Shown: in pieces, positions 54,293 to 64,000 of the stretch | Layout: every line of letters begins with the position of its first letter | Position numbering within the stretch: the first letter of the stretch is position 1 | DNA from: Georgenia sp. SYP-B2076 | GTDB taxonomy: Bacteria > Actinomycetota > Actinomycetes > Actinomycetales > Actinomycetaceae | Length of the DNA stretch: 64,000 nucleotides | Direction: 5' to 3' | Assembly: GCF_003991205.1 (NCBI RefSeq) | Contig: NZ_RXOZ01000022.1 | Location: forward strand, 248,001 to 312,000 | Translations under genes and position numbers: made by a program | The notes under the pieces: model-generated | Database searches by the model: none | What the model was told of the DNA's origin: nothing | What the model saw: only the letters and a program-made list of their open reading frames with translations

Positions 54293-55232
54293 TGCCTCCG
54301 GTCTTGGCGGGCTCCTCGCCGTCGTACTCCGCGTCGACCACGACCTCGCCGTCCTCGGTGCCCGACCACAGGATGGTCAGCTCCCCCAGCGCCTCGGCCT
54401 GCTCGAAGGTGACGGCCCGCTCACGGAAGAGCTCCAGGAGGGCGAGGAACCGCGCGACGACGACGGCGGTCGAGCCGGCGTCCGCCGTCAGGGTGGCGAA
54501 GGTGGCCCTGCGGTGCAGGCGGAGGCGCTCGACGAGGAGCGCGGCCTGCTCGCGCACGGGCACGACGGGGTCGTGCATGTGGGTGATCTCCACCTGGGGC
54601 GCGCCGGGCCTGGGCGCGAAGGCGCCGGCGGCGAGGCGGGCGATCTCCTGCGGGCCGACCTGCAGGACGAGCTCGGGCAGGAGGGCGGCCAGGTGCGGCT
54701 CGAGCGGCACGCTGCGGGGGAAGGACCTCGCGTTCGCGGTCCACTCGGCGCCGAGATGCTCGGCGACCTCCTTGAAGGCGCGGTACTGGAGCAGCCTGGC
54801 GAAGAGCAGGTCGCGGGCCTCGAGGAGCTCGAGATCGTCGTCGTCCTCCACGGTGCCGCGCGGCAGGAGGCGGGCTGCCTTGAGGTCGAGGAGGGTGGCG
54901 GCGATGACGAGGAACTCGCTCGCCTGGGACAGGTCCCACTCGCTCTGGGCGGAGAGGTGGGCGATGAACTCGTCCGTGACCTCGGCCAGGGCCACCTCGG
55001 TGATGTCCAGGCGGTGCTTGGCGATGAGGGAGAGGAGCAGGTCGAACGGTCCGGTGAAGTTCTCCAGGGTCAGCTCGAACGTGGCGACGCGGGCGCCGGC
55101 CGGTGCGGGCGGCTCGGGTGCTTGCCGCTCGGGTGCGGGCGGCGCGTGCGGTGACGGTGCCGCGGAGGGTGGTTCAGGCTCCTCCGCCCGGGGGGCGAGG
55201 AGCTGCGCCGTCGGCGCTGTGTCAGGCGGCAT
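54282..55232 (-). CDS. scpA: Segregation and condensation protein A
   Basis: Kleisin subunit that bridges SMC heads, 316 aa. After a Pro/Ala-rich N-terminus of about 50 residues comes FELTLENFTGPFDLLLSLIAKHRLDITEVAL, the ScpA family signature, then SEFLVIAATLLDLKAARLLP and a C-terminal winged helix. MPPDTAPTAQ at 55232 was chosen as start because it overlaps the parA stop by 11 bases only. Confidence 0.92.
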   Translation of the reverse strand: MPPDTAPTAQLLAPRAEEPEPPSAAPSPHAPPAPERQAPEPPAPAGARVATFELTLENFTGPFDLLLSLIAKHRLDITEVALAEVTDEFIAHLSAQSEWDLSQASEFLVIAATLLDLKAARLLPRGTVEDDDDLELLEARDLLFARLLQYRAFKEVAEHLGAEWTANARSFPRSVPLEPHLAALLPELVLQVGPQEIARLAAGAFAPRPGAPQVEITHMHDPVVPVREQAALLVERLRLHRRATFATLTADAGSTAVVVARFLALLELFRERAVTFEQAEALGELTILWSGTEDGEVVVDAEYDGEEPAKTGGSVE

Positions 55233-56100
55233 CGCCACGGGAGATGAGCTCGCGCGCCAGGCGCCGGTAGGCCTCCGCACCGGGGTGGGTGGGTGCGTAG
55301 GTGGTGATCGGCTCGGTGGCCACGGAGGCGTCGGGGAACTTCACCGTGCGGGAGATCATCGTGGTGTAGACCTTCTCGCCGAACGCCTCGCGCACCCGGT
55401 CGATGACCTCGCGGGAGTGCAGCGTGCGCAGGTCCACCATGGTCGCGAGGATGCCGTCGATGCGCAGGCGCGGGTTGAGCCGGTCCTGGACCTTCTCGAT
55501 CGTCTCGACGAGCAGGGCGACCCCGCGCAGGGCGAAGAACTCCGCCTCCAGCGGGATGAGCACGCCGTGGGCCGCGGTCAGCGCGTTGACGGTGAGCAGG
55601 CCGAGCGAGGGCTGGCAGTCGATGAGGACGACGTCGTAGTCGTCCATCACCGGCCGCAGCACCCGGGTCAGCGCCTGCTCGCGGGCCACCTCGTTGACGA
55701 GCTGGACCTCCGCCGCCGAGAGGTCGATGTTCGCCGGCACCAGGTCGAGGCCCTCGACGGCGGTGTGCTCGATGATCTCGCGCACGTCCGAGCGCGGCTC
55801 CATGAGCAGGCTGTAGATGGTGCGGTCGAGCTCGTGGCCGTTGATGCCCAGGCCGGCCGAGGCGGCGCCCTGCGGGTCGAAGTCCACGATGAGCACCCGG
55901 CGGCCGTACTCCGCCAGCGCCGCGCCGAGGTTGATGGTGGAGGTGGTCTTGCCCACGCCACCCTTCTGGTTGGCCATCGCGATGACGCGCGCGGGTCCGT
56001 GGGTGTCGAGCGGCGCGGGGACCGGGAAGTCGTCCACCGCGCCGTCGGGGCTCGCACCCACGACGATCGTCGGAATCATTCCTGGTTGCTCGATGCTCAC
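55222..56100 (-). CDS. parA: ParA/Soj-family chromosome partitioning ATPase
   Basis: Deviant-Walker ATPase of 292 aa with NQKGGVGKTTSTINLGAALAE at about 44-64, the DFDPQGAASAGLG switch and the DVVLIDCQPSLGLL Walker B. No parB gene follows; this scpAB-linked ParA is a second, orphan-type copy found in many actinobacteria, distinct from the origin-linked parAB. The GTG at 56100 is used; MIPTIVVGAS seven codons later is a possible alternative start. The short-repeat region lies directly upstream. Confidence 0.9.
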   Translation of the reverse strand: MSIEQPGMIPTIVVGASPDGAVDDFPVPAPLDTHGPARVIAMANQKGGVGKTTSTINLGAALAEYGRRVLIVDFDPQGAASAGLGINGHELDRTIYSLLMEPRSDVREIIEHTAVEGLDLVPANIDLSAAEVQLVNEVAREQALTRVLRPVMDDYDVVLIDCQPSLGLLTVNALTAAHGVLIPLEAEFFALRGVALLVETIEKVQDRLNPRLRIDGILATMVDLRTLHSREVIDRVREAFGEKVYTTMISRTVKFPDASVATEPITTYAPTHPGAEAYRRLARELISRGDAA

Positions 56101-56163
56101 CCCGCCACGCTAGTCGACGCGCCGCGGCCGTCCCAACACCGCCCGGCGCGCGTCGCCCCCGCA

Positions 56164-56265
56164 ATGTTGGTGATGTTGGTGATGTTGGTGATGTTGGTGA
56201 CCGGTCAAGTTCTAACGGCGCGGCTATCGCCGGGCCCGCATGTTGGCGACCGGTCAAGTCCTGAC
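56164..56265. repeat. Tandem 9-bp repeat and two inverted-type repeat units upstream of parA
   Basis: ATGTTGGTG is repeated four times in tandem at 56164-56199. It runs into a unit containing ACCGGTCAAGTTCTAAC (56200-56216), and a second unit with ATGTTGGCGACCGGTCAAGTCCTGAC follows at 56240-56265. On the minus strand both units read GTYAGNACTTGACCGGTC. Two more copies in the opposite orientation lie at 57425-57445 and 57467-57487, on the far side of the gene at 56386. Confidence 0.75.
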
Positions 56266-56385
56266 CGGCCGGCTTCGCACGGCCCGCGCTCCTCGTGCCG
56301 TCCACAGCGCCGGCCGACGCCTCGCGTTCCACAGACGGACGGGCTCCCCGCGCGGCACGGCGGTTCGCCGCGGAACCCTGCGTCC

Positions 56386-57318
56386 ATGACGCGCCTCCCG
56401 ACAGACGAGCCCTTCACGCTCGCTCGCGCGCTGGGCGCCGGCGTCACCCCGCGCGAGCTCACCGCACTCACCCGCGCGGGCGGCCTCGTCCGCCCCTTCC
56501 GCGGCATCTACTCCCCCGCCGACCTGGCCACCGACGCGGATGCGCTGGTCCGCGCGGTTGGCCTGCTCGTCCCCGAGGGGGCGGCGCTGGCGCGGGAGTC
56601 CGCCGCCTGGCTGCACGGCGTCGACATCCGGCCGCCCGGGCGCTTCCGCGAGCCACCCGCGTTGGAGGTCGTCAGCAGCACGGACATGCTGCTCAACCGG
56701 GTCCGGCGGCCCGACGTGGTCGGATACGTCGCGGACCTGCCGCCGGGGGACGTCGTCACGGTCTCGGGCCTGCGCGTGACGTCACCGGCCCGCACCGCGC
56801 TGGATCTCGCGCGGTACACGGAACGGTACATGGGCCTCGCCGCCCTCGACATGTTCAGCCACCAACGGTTGATCACCCTCGACGAGGTCACCGACCGGAT
56901 CTCCGCGATGCCGGGTCAACGGTGGATCGCGCGCGCCCGGGCGATGCTCGCCCTCGCCGACGCCCGCACCGAGCTGCCCGGCGAGTCGTGGACGCGGCTG
57001 CGCATCCACGAGTCACGCCTGCCGATGCCGGACCTCCAGATCCGTCTCCGGGACGAGACCGGTCGTGAGATCTACCGGCTTGACATGGGTTACCGCGACC
57101 GGAAGGTCGCGCTGGAGTTCGACGGCGAAAAGTTCCATCGCACGACGACGGAGCAGGCGCGGCACGACCAGGCGCGCCGGACGGACATCGAGCGCCGGTG
57201 GGGCTGGACGACCTACGCGTTCCACGTCGGGGATGTCCTCGGCCGGCGTCCGGTCGTCGAGGCAACGATCATCGAGGCGCTCGGAATCTCCGGCGTCCCG
57301 GCCCGCCGCGTGTGGTGA
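56386..57318 (+). CDS. AbiEi-antitoxin-like / DUF559-like protein
   Basis: Protein of 310 aa. The N-terminus resembles the AbiEi-type winged-helix antitoxin domain (FTLARALGAGVTPRELTALTRAGGLVRPFRGIYS). The C-terminus resembles a Vsr/DUF559-like nuclease fold: YRLDMGYRDRKVALEFDGEKFH then RRTDIERRWGWTTYAFHVGDVL, where Asp, Glu and Lys could form a metal site. No adjacent toxin gene is visible, so it stands alone as a DNA-binding, possibly nuclease, protein. It is flanked on both sides by oppositely oriented copies of a short repeat. Confidence 0.7.
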   Translation: MTRLPTDEPFTLARALGAGVTPRELTALTRAGGLVRPFRGIYSPADLATDADALVRAVGLLVPEGAALARESAAWLHGVDIRPPGRFREPPALEVVSSTDMLLNRVRRPDVVGYVADLPPGDVVTVSGLRVTSPARTALDLARYTERYMGLAALDMFSHQRLITLDEVTDRISAMPGQRWIARARAMLALADARTELPGESWTRLRIHESRLPMPDLQIRLRDETGREIYRLDMGYRDRKVALEFDGEKFHRTTTEQARHDQARRTDIERRWGWTTYAFHVGDVLGRRPVVEATIIEALGISGVPARRVW

Positions 57319-57424
57319 CCGGGCTTTGGCCAGGCGGCCGACGGCGGTGCGAACCGGTGCCGTGTACCGGCCGCTGCCCGCCCGACGGCGCCCCTGGTCC
57401 GCCGTCGCCCTCCGCGCCGTCCCT

Positions 57425-57487
57425 GTCAGTACTTGACCTCTCACCGGCTGCGGGGGGGACTTGCGGGTTAGTACTTGACCTCTCACC
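57425..57487. repeat. Two direct copies of a 21-bp repeat
   Basis: Units at 57425-57445 and 57467-57487 read GTCAGTACTTGACCTC... and GTTAGTACTTGACCTC..., both ending TCTCACC. They are the opposite-strand counterparts of the two units at 56200-56265, so the gene between them is bracketed by an inverted arrangement. The second unit ends 11 bases before the xerD stop codon. Confidence 0.75.
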
Positions 57488-57497
57488 ACCTCAGGGG

Positions 57498-58436
57498 TCA
57501 GCCCAGGGCGCGGGGGTGCGCGGCCGCGTAGACCTCGCGCATCGTCTGGACGGTGACCTGGGTGTAGATCTGGGTGGTCGTCACCGATGCGTGCCCGAGG
57601 AGCTCCTGGACCACGCGCACGTCGGCCCCGCCGGCGAGCAGGTGCGTCGCGAAGGAGTGCCGCAGCGTGTGCGGGGAGATGTGCTGGTCCTGCCCGGCCC
57701 GGGCGGCCGCCTGCTGGAGCACCGCCCACGCGCTCTGCCGGCTCAGCGGGTTGCCGCGGGTGTTGAGGAACACCGCCGGCGTCCCCCGCCCGGCGGCAGC
57801 CAGCTCGGGCCGGCCGCGCACCAGGTACGCCTCGATCGCCTCGACGGCGTAGCGCCCGACGGGCACGACACGCTCCTTCCGGCCCTTGCCGAACAGGTGG
57901 GCGGCGGCGACCTCGCCGTTGAGCTCGAGGTCGTCGATCGTCAGCCCGACGGCCTCGCTGATGCGGGCCCCGGTGCCGTAGAGGACCTCGAGCAGGGCCC
58001 GGTCCCGCAGCGCGGTGGCCCCGCCGCCGAGCGAGGCCGCCTCGAGGAGCCGCTCGACCTCCTCGACGCTGATGGCCTTGGGCAGCCGCTTCGAGGACAC
58101 CGGCGGGCGCACGTCCGCGGTGGGGTCCGCCGTCGCCGTCCCCTCCCCGAGGGCGAACCGGTGCCAGCCGCGCACGGCGGTGACGGCCCTGCCCGCCGAG
58201 GAGGCCGCGAGCGCGCTGCGCCCGTCCGCGCCCGTGCGGATGGTCTCGACGTAGGCGACGACGTGGCTCTCGCGGACCTCGTCCAGGCCGGTCACGCCGC
58301 ACGCCTCGAGATAGCCGCAGTACCGCTCGAGGTCCCGGCGGTACGCCGCGACCGTGTGCTCGCTCATCCCGCGCTCGACGGCGAGGTGCGCGAGGTACTC
58401 CCCCAGCGCACGCCCCAGCGCCGTGGTTGCCGCCAT
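57498..58436 (-). CDS. xerD: Tyrosine recombinase XerD
   Basis: Site-specific recombinase of 312 aa that, with XerC, resolves chromosome dimers at dif. The N-terminal core-binding domain has [22 protein letters not shown], and the catalytic residues are R in GTGARISE, K in [31 protein letters not shown] and the nucleophile in QIYTQV. It is a core gene and not related to the broken island integrase at 20905-22193. Confidence 0.92.
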   Translation of the reverse strand: MAATTALGRALGEYLAHLAVERGMSEHTVAAYRRDLERYCGYLEACGVTGLDEVRESHVVAYVETIRTGADGRSALAASSAGRAVTAVRGWHRFALGEGTATADPTADVRPPVSSKRLPKAISVEEVERLLEAASLGGGATALRDRALLEVLYGTGARISEAVGLTIDDLELNGEVAAAHLFGKGRKERVVPVGRYAVEAIEAYLVRGRPELAAAGRGTPAVFLNTRGNPLSRQSAWAVLQQAAARAGQDQHISPHTLRHSFATHLLAGGADVRVVQELLGHASVTTTQIYTQVTVQTMREVYAAAHPRALG

Positions 58437-58448
58437 CCGCCGCTGGGC

Positions 58449-59513
58449 CTAGAAGGGCAGGAACGGGTCGACGGCCACCGCGACGAACACCACGGTGAGG
58501 TAGGTGATCGAGCCGTGGAAGACCTTCATCGCCGCGAGCTTGCCGCGCCCCGGGTGCAGGGCCCGGCGGTAGAGCTGGACGCAGGAGTACAGGAACCACG
58601 CCCCGGCGGCCGCCGCGGCCGCCGTGTAGAGCCAGCCCATGGAGGCGACCGGGACGAGCGCGAAGGTCACGGCGATCATGACGACCGCGTACGCCAGGAT
58701 GTTCCGGGCCACCACCACGTCGCTGGAGACCACCGGCAGCATCGGGACGCCGGCCTTGGCGTAGTCCTTCTTGAACTTCATCGACAGCGGCCAGTAGTGC
58801 GGCGGCGTCCAGAAGAAGATGATCGCGAACAGCACCAGCGCGGCCCAGTCCAGCGAGCCGGTCACCGCCGACCAGCCGATGAGCACCGGCATGCAGCCCG
58901 CCGCCCCGCCCCAGACGATGTTCTGCGAGGTGCGCCGCTTGAGCACCATCGTGTAGAAGACGACGTACAGCAGGATCGCCGCCAGGGTCAGGAGCGCCGA
59001 GACCGCGTTGACCAGCACCGCGAACCACAGGATGGACACGGCGCCGAGCACCGTGGCGAAGACGAGGGCCTGCCGCCCGGTGAGCTCGCCCGTGACGAGC
59101 GGGCGCTGCTTCGTCCGGTTCATGAGCCGGTCGATGTCCCGGTCCAGGTACATGTTGAACGCGTTCGCCGAGCCGGCCGCGAACGCCCCGCCGACCAGCG
59201 CGAGGAGCACCAGCCCGGTGCCCGGCCAGCCGCCGGCCGCGAGGATCATCGTCGGGATCGTGGTCACGAGCAGGAGCTCGATGATCCGGGGCTTCGTCAG
59301 GGCGACGTACGCCCAGAACCTCGAGCGGGTCGGACGGGCGGTCCCGGTCGGGTGCAGGGGCCCCGCGACCGACGCCGGCGGGAGCGCATCACGCCCCGGC
59401 GCCTCAGCGCCCACGACCGCGACGTGCGCCGCGGGGTCGTGGACGGGCCGGCTGGCGGCTGGCTGAGCACTGTGCACGCGGACCTCTGCTCCCCATCTGC
59501 TGCGGACGCGCAT
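58449..59513 (-). CDS. ctaB: Protoheme IX farnesyltransferase (heme O synthase)
   Basis: UbiA-type prenyltransferase of about 354 aa that attaches farnesyl to heme for aa3-type oxidases. The aspartate-rich substrate site is [22 protein letters not shown] (close to residues 140-160) and a second lies in [19 protein letters not shown]. Eight or nine membrane segments are evident. The start at 59513 gives a long hydrophilic N-terminus of about 65 residues; a later start is possible. It is divergent from tkt across a 269-base gap. Confidence 0.9.
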   Translation of the reverse strand: MRVRSRWGAEVRVHSAQPAASRPVHDPAAHVAVVGAEAPGRDALPPASVAGPLHPTGTARPTRSRFWAYVALTKPRIIELLLVTTIPTMILAAGGWPGTGLVLLALVGGAFAAGSANAFNMYLDRDIDRLMNRTKQRPLVTGELTGRQALVFATVLGAVSILWFAVLVNAVSALLTLAAILLYVVFYTMVLKRRTSQNIVWGGAAGCMPVLIGWSAVTGSLDWAALVLFAIIFFWTPPHYWPLSMKFKKDYAKAGVPMLPVVSSDVVVARNILAYAVVMIAVTFALVPVASMGWLYTAAAAAAGAWFLYSCVQLYRRALHPGRGKLAAMKVFHGSITYLTVVFVAVAVDPFLPF

Positions 59514-59782
59514 GAGGCGCGTCACAGGTGAACCGGCAACGGAATATTGCTCGGCACTCGGTTCTTCCATCGTACGTGGACGGTGCGCCCTGGTCCGGAA
59601 CCTCCGGAACCTTGACAACGCCGTCCACGGCGAGTCTCGCCGCCGAACCCGCCGGGTCCGAAGGGACCCCCCGGCGGTAAGGTCGGACTGGACCAACCAC
59701 CGAGGTGCCGCGGCCGGAGCGCCGCGATCCTGGCACCTTCTCCGAGCAGACCCGGGGGCACCCGGGACGGAAACGAGGACTT

Positions 59783-61978
59783 GTGAACGCATCGCCCGCC
59801 ACGACCAACCAGGTTACGGCCCTGGAGTGGTCCGAGCTCGACCAGCGCGCGGTGGACACCGTGCGCGTGCTCGCCGCCGACGCCGTGCAGAAGGTCGGCA
59901 ACGGACACCCGGGCACCGCGATGTCGCTCGCCCCGGCCGCCTACCTCCTCTACCAGAAGGTCATGCACCTCGACCCGGCAGACGAGGGCTGGCTGGGCCG
60001 GGACCGCTTCGTCCTCTCCGCGGGCCACTCCTCCCTCACCCAGTACATCCAGCTGTACCTGGCCGGGATCGGCCTCGAGCTGGAGGACCTGGAGGCGCTG
60101 CGCACCTGGGGCTCGAAGACCCCGGGCCACCCCGAGTTCCGCCACACCAAGGGCGTCGAGATGACCACCGGGCCGCTCGGCCAGGGCCTGTCCTCCGCCG
60201 TCGGCATGGCCATGGCCGCCCGCCGCGAGCGCGGCCTGCTCGACCCCGAGGCCGCCCCGGGCGCCAGCCCCTTCGACCACCACATCTTCGTCATCGCCTC
60301 CGACGGCGACCTCGAGGAGGGCGTGAGCTCCGAGGCCTCCTCCCTGGCCGGCACGCAGCAGCTCGGCAACCTCGTCGTCATCTACGACGACAACCACATC
60401 TCCATCGAGGACGACACGAACATCGCGTTCACCGAGGACGTCCTCGCCCGCTACGCCGCCTACGGCTGGCACACGCAGAGCGTGGACTTCACCCACGGCG
60501 GCACCGAGTACTCCGAGGACGTCGCGGGCCTCTACGCCGCCATCGAGGCCGCCAAGGCCGAGACGGGCCGGCCCTCGATCATCTCGCTGCGCACCATCAT
60601 CGGCTGGCCGGCCCCGAACAAGCAGAACACCGGCGCCATCCACGGCTCCGCGCTCGGCGCCGACGAGGTCAAGGCCGTCAAGGAGGTCCTCGGGTTCGAC
60701 CCGGAGAAGGCCTTCGACGTCGCCGACGACGTCATCGCCCACACCCGGGGCAACGTCGCCGCACGCGCCCAGGCGGCCCACGAGACCTGGGACGCCGCCT
60801 TCGCGGCGTGGCGCACGGCCAACCCCGAGGCTGCCGAGCTGCTGGAGCGCCTCCGCGCCCACGACCTGCCCGAGGGCTGGGCCGAGAAGCTGCCCACGTT
60901 CGAGGGAGGCAAGGCCGTGTCCACCCGCGCGGCCTCCGGCACGGTGCTCAACGCGCTCGCCCCGGTCCTGCCCGAGCTGTGGGGCGGCTCCGCCGACCTC
61001 GCCGGCTCCAACAACACCACGATGAAGGGCGAGCCGTCCTTCCTCCCCGTGGAGCGCTCGACCAAGATGTTCCCGGGCAACCCCTACGGCCGGACGCTGC
61101 ACTTCGGCGTCCGGGAGCACGCGATGGGCGCGATCCTCAACGGCATCACGCTGCACGGCCTGACCCGCCCCTACGGCGGGACGTTCCTCACGTTCTCCGA
61201 CTACATGCGCCCCGCGGTGCGCCTGGCCGCCCTCATGGGCATCCCGTCCACCTTCGTGTGGACCCACGACTCGATCGGCCTCGGCGAGGACGGCCCCACC
61301 CACCAGCCCGTGGAGCACCTCACGGCGCTGCGGGCCATCCCGGGCCTCGACGTCGTCCGCCCCGCCGACGGCGCCGAGACGGCCTACGCCTGGCGCGGCA
61401 TCCTCGAGCGCATCGACCGGCCCGCCGGCATCATCCTGACCCGTCAGGACGTGCCGAACCCGGCCCGCGGTGACGGCGAGGCGACCGGCGACACGCTCGC
61501 CGGCGCCGAGGGCACCCTGAAGGGCGCCTACGTCCTGGCCGAGGCCGACGGCGGCTCGCCCGACGTCATCCTCATGGGCACCGGCTCCGAGGTGCAGCTT
61601 GCCCTGGCGGCCCGCGAGCAGCTCGCCGCCGAGGGCATCAAGGCGCGCGTCGTCTCGGTGCCGAGCCAGGAGTGGTTCGCCGAGCAGGACGAGGCGTACC
61701 GCGAGCAGGTCCTGCCCGCCGCCGTCCGTGCCCGCGTCTCGGTCGAGGCCGGCCTCGCGATGAGCTGGCGCCACCTGGTCGGCGACGCCGGCCGCTCCGT
61801 CTCCCTCGAGCACTACGGCGCCTCCGCGGACTACAAGGTGATCTACGAGAAGTTCGGGATCACCGCCGAGGCCGTCGCCGCCGCCGCGAAGGAGTCCATC
61901 GCCGCCGCCGCCGGTGACGCCGCCCCCACCCAGGGCACCACGCCGACCCAGGCCGGCACGGGCGACCTGCCCAAGTAG
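59783..61978 (+). CDS. tkt: Transketolase
   Basis: ThDP enzyme of 731 aa of the non-oxidative pentose phosphate pathway, moving two-carbon units between sugar phosphates. [15 protein letters not shown], the ThDP motif near [18 protein letters not shown], and [18 protein letters not shown] are the standard motifs. GTG 59783 is preceded by GAGGAC at 8-bp spacing. It heads the tkt-tal-pgi run. Confidence 0.95.
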   Translation: MNASPATTNQVTALEWSELDQRAVDTVRVLAADAVQKVGNGHPGTAMSLAPAAYLLYQKVMHLDPADEGWLGRDRFVLSAGHSSLTQYIQLYLAGIGLELEDLEALRTWGSKTPGHPEFRHTKGVEMTTGPLGQGLSSAVGMAMAARRERGLLDPEAAPGASPFDHHIFVIASDGDLEEGVSSEASSLAGTQQLGNLVVIYDDNHISIEDDTNIAFTEDVLARYAAYGWHTQSVDFTHGGTEYSEDVAGLYAAIEAAKAETGRPSIISLRTIIGWPAPNKQNTGAIHGSALGADEVKAVKEVLGFDPEKAFDVADDVIAHTRGNVAARAQAAHETWDAAFAAWRTANPEAAELLERLRAHDLPEGWAEKLPTFEGGKAVSTRAASGTVLNALAPVLPELWGGSADLAGSNNTTMKGEPSFLPVERSTKMFPGNPYGRTLHFGVREHAMGAILNGITLHGLTRPYGGTFLTFSDYMRPAVRLAALMGIPSTFVWTHDSIGLGEDGPTHQPVEHLTALRAIPGLDVVRPADGAETAYAWRGILERIDRPAGIILTRQDVPNPARGDGEATGDTLAGAEGTLKGAYVLAEADGGSPDVILMGTGSEVQLALAAREQLAAEGIKARVVSVPSQEWFAEQDEAYREQVLPAAVRARVSVEAGLAMSWRHLVGDAGRSVSLEHYGASADYKVIYEKFGITAEAVAAAAKESIAAAAGDAAPTQGTTPTQAGTGDLPK

Positions 61979-62035
61979 CACCGTCACGCCCACCACGAGC
62001 TTCGTTCCCCAGTGCACACCTTTGGAGAGTCTGAG

Positions 62036-63166
62036 ATGACTGACACCACGACCGACCGCCTCGCCACCCTCAGCGAGAGCGGGGTCTCCATCTGGCTGGA
62101 CGACCTGTCCCGCGGCCGACTCACCGGCGGGGGCCTCAAGGCCCTGACCGCCGAGAAGCACGTGGTGGGCGTGACCACCAACCCGACGATCTTCGCCGGC
62201 GCCCTGTCCAAGGGCACCGACTACGACGCCCAGATGGCCACCCTGGCCGCCGCGGGCACCAGCGTCGACGACGCCGTCATCGCGGTCACCACCGACGACG
62301 TCCGCACGGCCGCGGACCTGTTCGCCGACGTCTACCGCGCCACCGACGGCCAGGACGGCCGCGTGTCCATCGAGGTCGACCCGCGCCTGGCGCGCGAGAC
62401 CGAGAAGACCATCGAGCAGGCCCGCGTCCTGTGGTCCACCGTCGACCGCCCCAACACGATGGTCAAGATCCCCGCCACCCAGGAGGGGCTCCCCGCCATC
62501 AGCCAGGCGATCAGCGAGGGCATCAGCGTCAACGTCACGCTGATCTTCTCCCTGGACCGCTACCGGGCCGTGACCTCCGCCTACATCGACGGCCTCGAGC
62601 GCGCCCAGCGCGCCGGAATCGACCTGAGCACCATCCGCTCCGTCGCGTCCTTCTTCGTCTCGCGCGTCGACTCCGAGATCGACAAGCGCCTCGACGCCAT
62701 CGGCACGGACGAGGCGGCCGCGCTCAAGGGCAAGGCCGGTATCGCGAACGCTCGCCTCGCCTTCGAGGCGTACGAGGAGATCTTCTCCACGCCCCGCTGG
62801 CAGGAGCTCGCCGCGGCCGGGGCCCACCCCCAGCGCCCGCTGTGGGCCTCCACCGGCGTCAAGGACCCGGCCTACCCGGACACCATGTACGTCGACGAGC
62901 TCGTGGTCGACGGCGTGGTCAACACCATGCCCGAGAAGACCCTGGACGCCGCCGCCGACCACGCCAACCTGCGCGGCGACACGGTCCACGGCACGTACGA
63001 CGAGGCCCGCGCCCTGCTCGACAGCCTCGAGCGGGTGGGCGTGTCCTACGCGGACGTCACCGACCTCCTCGAGGTCGAGGGCGTCGACAAGTTCGAGAAG
63101 AGCTGGGCCGAGCTGCTCGAGACGGTCACCACGGCGCTGGAACGCGCCAAGGCGGTCGTCGCGTGA
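62036..63166 (+). CDS. tal: Transaldolase
   Basis: Schiff-base aldolase of 376 aa that moves three-carbon units between sugar phosphates. The N-terminus has [15 protein letters not shown] and [12 protein letters not shown], and the catalytic lysine should be in [13 protein letters not shown]. The long actinobacterial form is expected. GGAGAG precedes ATG 62036. The stop overlaps the pgi start by four bases (GTGA). Confidence 0.95.
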   Translation: MTDTTTDRLATLSESGVSIWLDDLSRGRLTGGGLKALTAEKHVVGVTTNPTIFAGALSKGTDYDAQMATLAAAGTSVDDAVIAVTTDDVRTAADLFADVYRATDGQDGRVSIEVDPRLARETEKTIEQARVLWSTVDRPNTMVKIPATQEGLPAISQAISEGISVNVTLIFSLDRYRAVTSAYIDGLERAQRAGIDLSTIRSVASFFVSRVDSEIDKRLDAIGTDEAAALKGKAGIANARLAFEAYEEIFSTPRWQELAAAGAHPQRPLWASTGVKDPAYPDTMYVDELVVDGVVNTMPEKTLDAAADHANLRGDTVHGTYDEARALLDSLERVGVSYADVTDLLEVEGVDKFEKSWAELLETVTTALERAKAVVA

Positions 63167-64000
63167 GTGAGGGCTCTACCGCCACGGTGGCCTGGGTAGG
63201 TCCCGAGGAGGGCGCGCTGATCGAGGTCAGCGCCACCGGCGACGGCGCGAGCGCCGTCTCCGCGCACGTGCCGGGTCTGGTGGCCGACAAGGTCGCGAGC
63301 CGCATCGCCGCCCACGACGCCACGTTGTGGGGCGAGGCGGCCGCGGCCGAGGCCGCCGTCCGCCTCGGCTGGACCGCCCTGCACGAGACCTCCCGGCCGC
63401 TGCTCGCGCCGCTGAACAAGCTGCGGGCCGAGCTGCTCGCCGAGGGCATCGACCGGGTGGTCCTCGCGGGCATGGGCGGCTCCTCGCTCGGCCCCGAGGT
63501 CCTCGCGGGCTCCGCCGGCGCCCAGCTCACCGTCCTCGACTCGACGCACCCCGACCAGGTGCGCCGCGCCCTCGAGGGCGACCTGCGCAGCACCGTCCTC
63601 GTCGTCTCGTCGAAGTCCGGCGGCACGGTCGAGACCGACTCCCAGCGGCGCACCTTCGAGGCCGCATTCACGGCCGCCGGCCTGGACGCGGCGCGGCACA
63701 TCGTCGTCGTCACGGACCCGGGCTCGCCGCTGCGGGCCACGGCCACCGAGGCGGGGTACCGCGCCGTCTTCGAGGCCGACCCGAACGTCGGCGGCCGCTT
63801 CTCCGCGCTGACGGCCTTCGGGCTGGTGCCCGCGGCGCTGGCGGGCGTCGACGTCGAGCAGCTGCTCGACGAGGCGGCCGCCGTCGCGCCGTTCTTCGCG
63901 GAGGACTCCGAGGCGAACCCCGCGCTCGTGCTCGGCGCCGCGCTCGGTGGGACGTCGCCGCTGCGCGACAAGATCGTCATCCGCGACGGCGGCTCGGGCC
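63163..64000 (+). CDS. pgi: Glucose-6-phosphate isomerase, 5' part
   Basis: The first 279 codons of phosphoglucose isomerase run off the window end. The sugar-isomerase fold is visible from [38 protein letters not shown] and the [24 protein letters not shown] motif. The GTG start overlaps the tal stop, so translation is coupled. In this branch, the isomerase follows transaldolase directly. The C-terminal half is outside the window. Confidence 0.92.
   Translation, partial: MSEGSTATVAWVGPEEGALIEVSATGDGASAVSAHVPGLVADKVASRIAAHDATLWGEAAAAEAAVRLGWTALHETSRPLLAPLNKLRAELLAEGIDRVVLAGMGGSSLGPEVLAGSAGAQLTVLDSTHPDQVRRALEGDLRSTVLVVSSKSGGTVETDSQRRTFEAAFTAAGLDAARHIVVVTDPGSPLRATATEAGYRAVFEADPNVGGRFSALTAFGLVPAALAGVDVEQLLDEAAAVAPFFAEDSEANPALVLGAALGGTSPLRDKIVIRDGGSG

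Noticed and set aside
56164-56199. CRISPR array or parS cluster
   Set aside because: The 9-bp units are in tandem without spacers, and show no 16-bp parS palindrome.
59522-62989. Very long minus-strand open frame (over 1,100 codons) opposite tkt and tal
   Set aside because: It is the antisense of two certain genes, with Gly/Val/Ala-rich composition typical of shadow frames in high-GC DNA and no family motif.

Overview
The window is high-GC DNA from an actinobacterium, most likely order Micrococcales. That placement rests on the conserved right-hand gene order parA-scpA-scpB-rluB-tyrA-cmk-plsC-der followed by xerD, ctaB, tkt, tal and pgi; the genus is inference. The window divides at a tRNA-Pro(GGG) gene at 46366-46439. 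Right of it is ordinary chromosome. Left of it are about 46 kb of accessory DNA that look like two genomic islands stacked on the same tRNA.

Island A (left edge to about 22.70 kb) carries the wreck of an integrative conjugative element: a VirD4/TraG-like coupling protein (two frameshifts), an SSB, a DUF4913 protein (frameshift), the methylase end of a large methylase-helicase (truncated, frameshift), a tyrosine integrase broken just before its catalytic arginine, and an intact excisionase. Between the coupling protein and the SSB sits intact cargo: a complete branched-chain-type ABC importer with two paralogous binding proteins, a succinate-semialdehyde-type dehydrogenase, an SDR and a ThDP enzyme, and, divergent from them, an IclR regulator, a quinone oxidoreductase and a second ThDP enzyme with an aldo/keto reductase and a DUF1330 protein. 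This reads as an uptake and carbon-skeleton-cleaving catabolic unit for an unidentified acid or ketone.

Island B (about 22.70-46.36 kb) is bounded by two 43-bp copies of the tRNA-Pro 3' half and has a paired GGCTACA motif inside each end, but no integrase. Its cargo is oxidative catabolism. There are two CYP108-like (P450terp-type) cytochromes P450 with their own [2Fe-2S] ferredoxin and ferredoxin reductase, a GMC oxidoreductase, an aldehyde dehydrogenase, a zinc alcohol dehydrogenase, an EthD-like protein, an NADP oxidoreductase and a SnoaL-like protein, in one leftward run of ten genes. Next come two two-domain VOC proteins with an SDR and a YciI protein, an IclR-controlled MHS transporter with a fumarate-reductase-like flavoprotein, and a LysR regulator divergent from an SDR. 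A reasonable reading is degradation of an alicyclic or terpenoid compound: methyl hydroxylation, oxidation to the acid, then ring processing. Several SDR and flavoprotein remnants mark past rearrangement.

The core segment holds segregation genes (parA, scpAB, xerD), cytidylate kinase, Der GTPase, prephenate dehydrogenase, heme O synthase and the non-oxidative pentose-phosphate genes. One oddity there is an AbiEi/DUF559-like gene flanked by inverted pairs of a short repeat.
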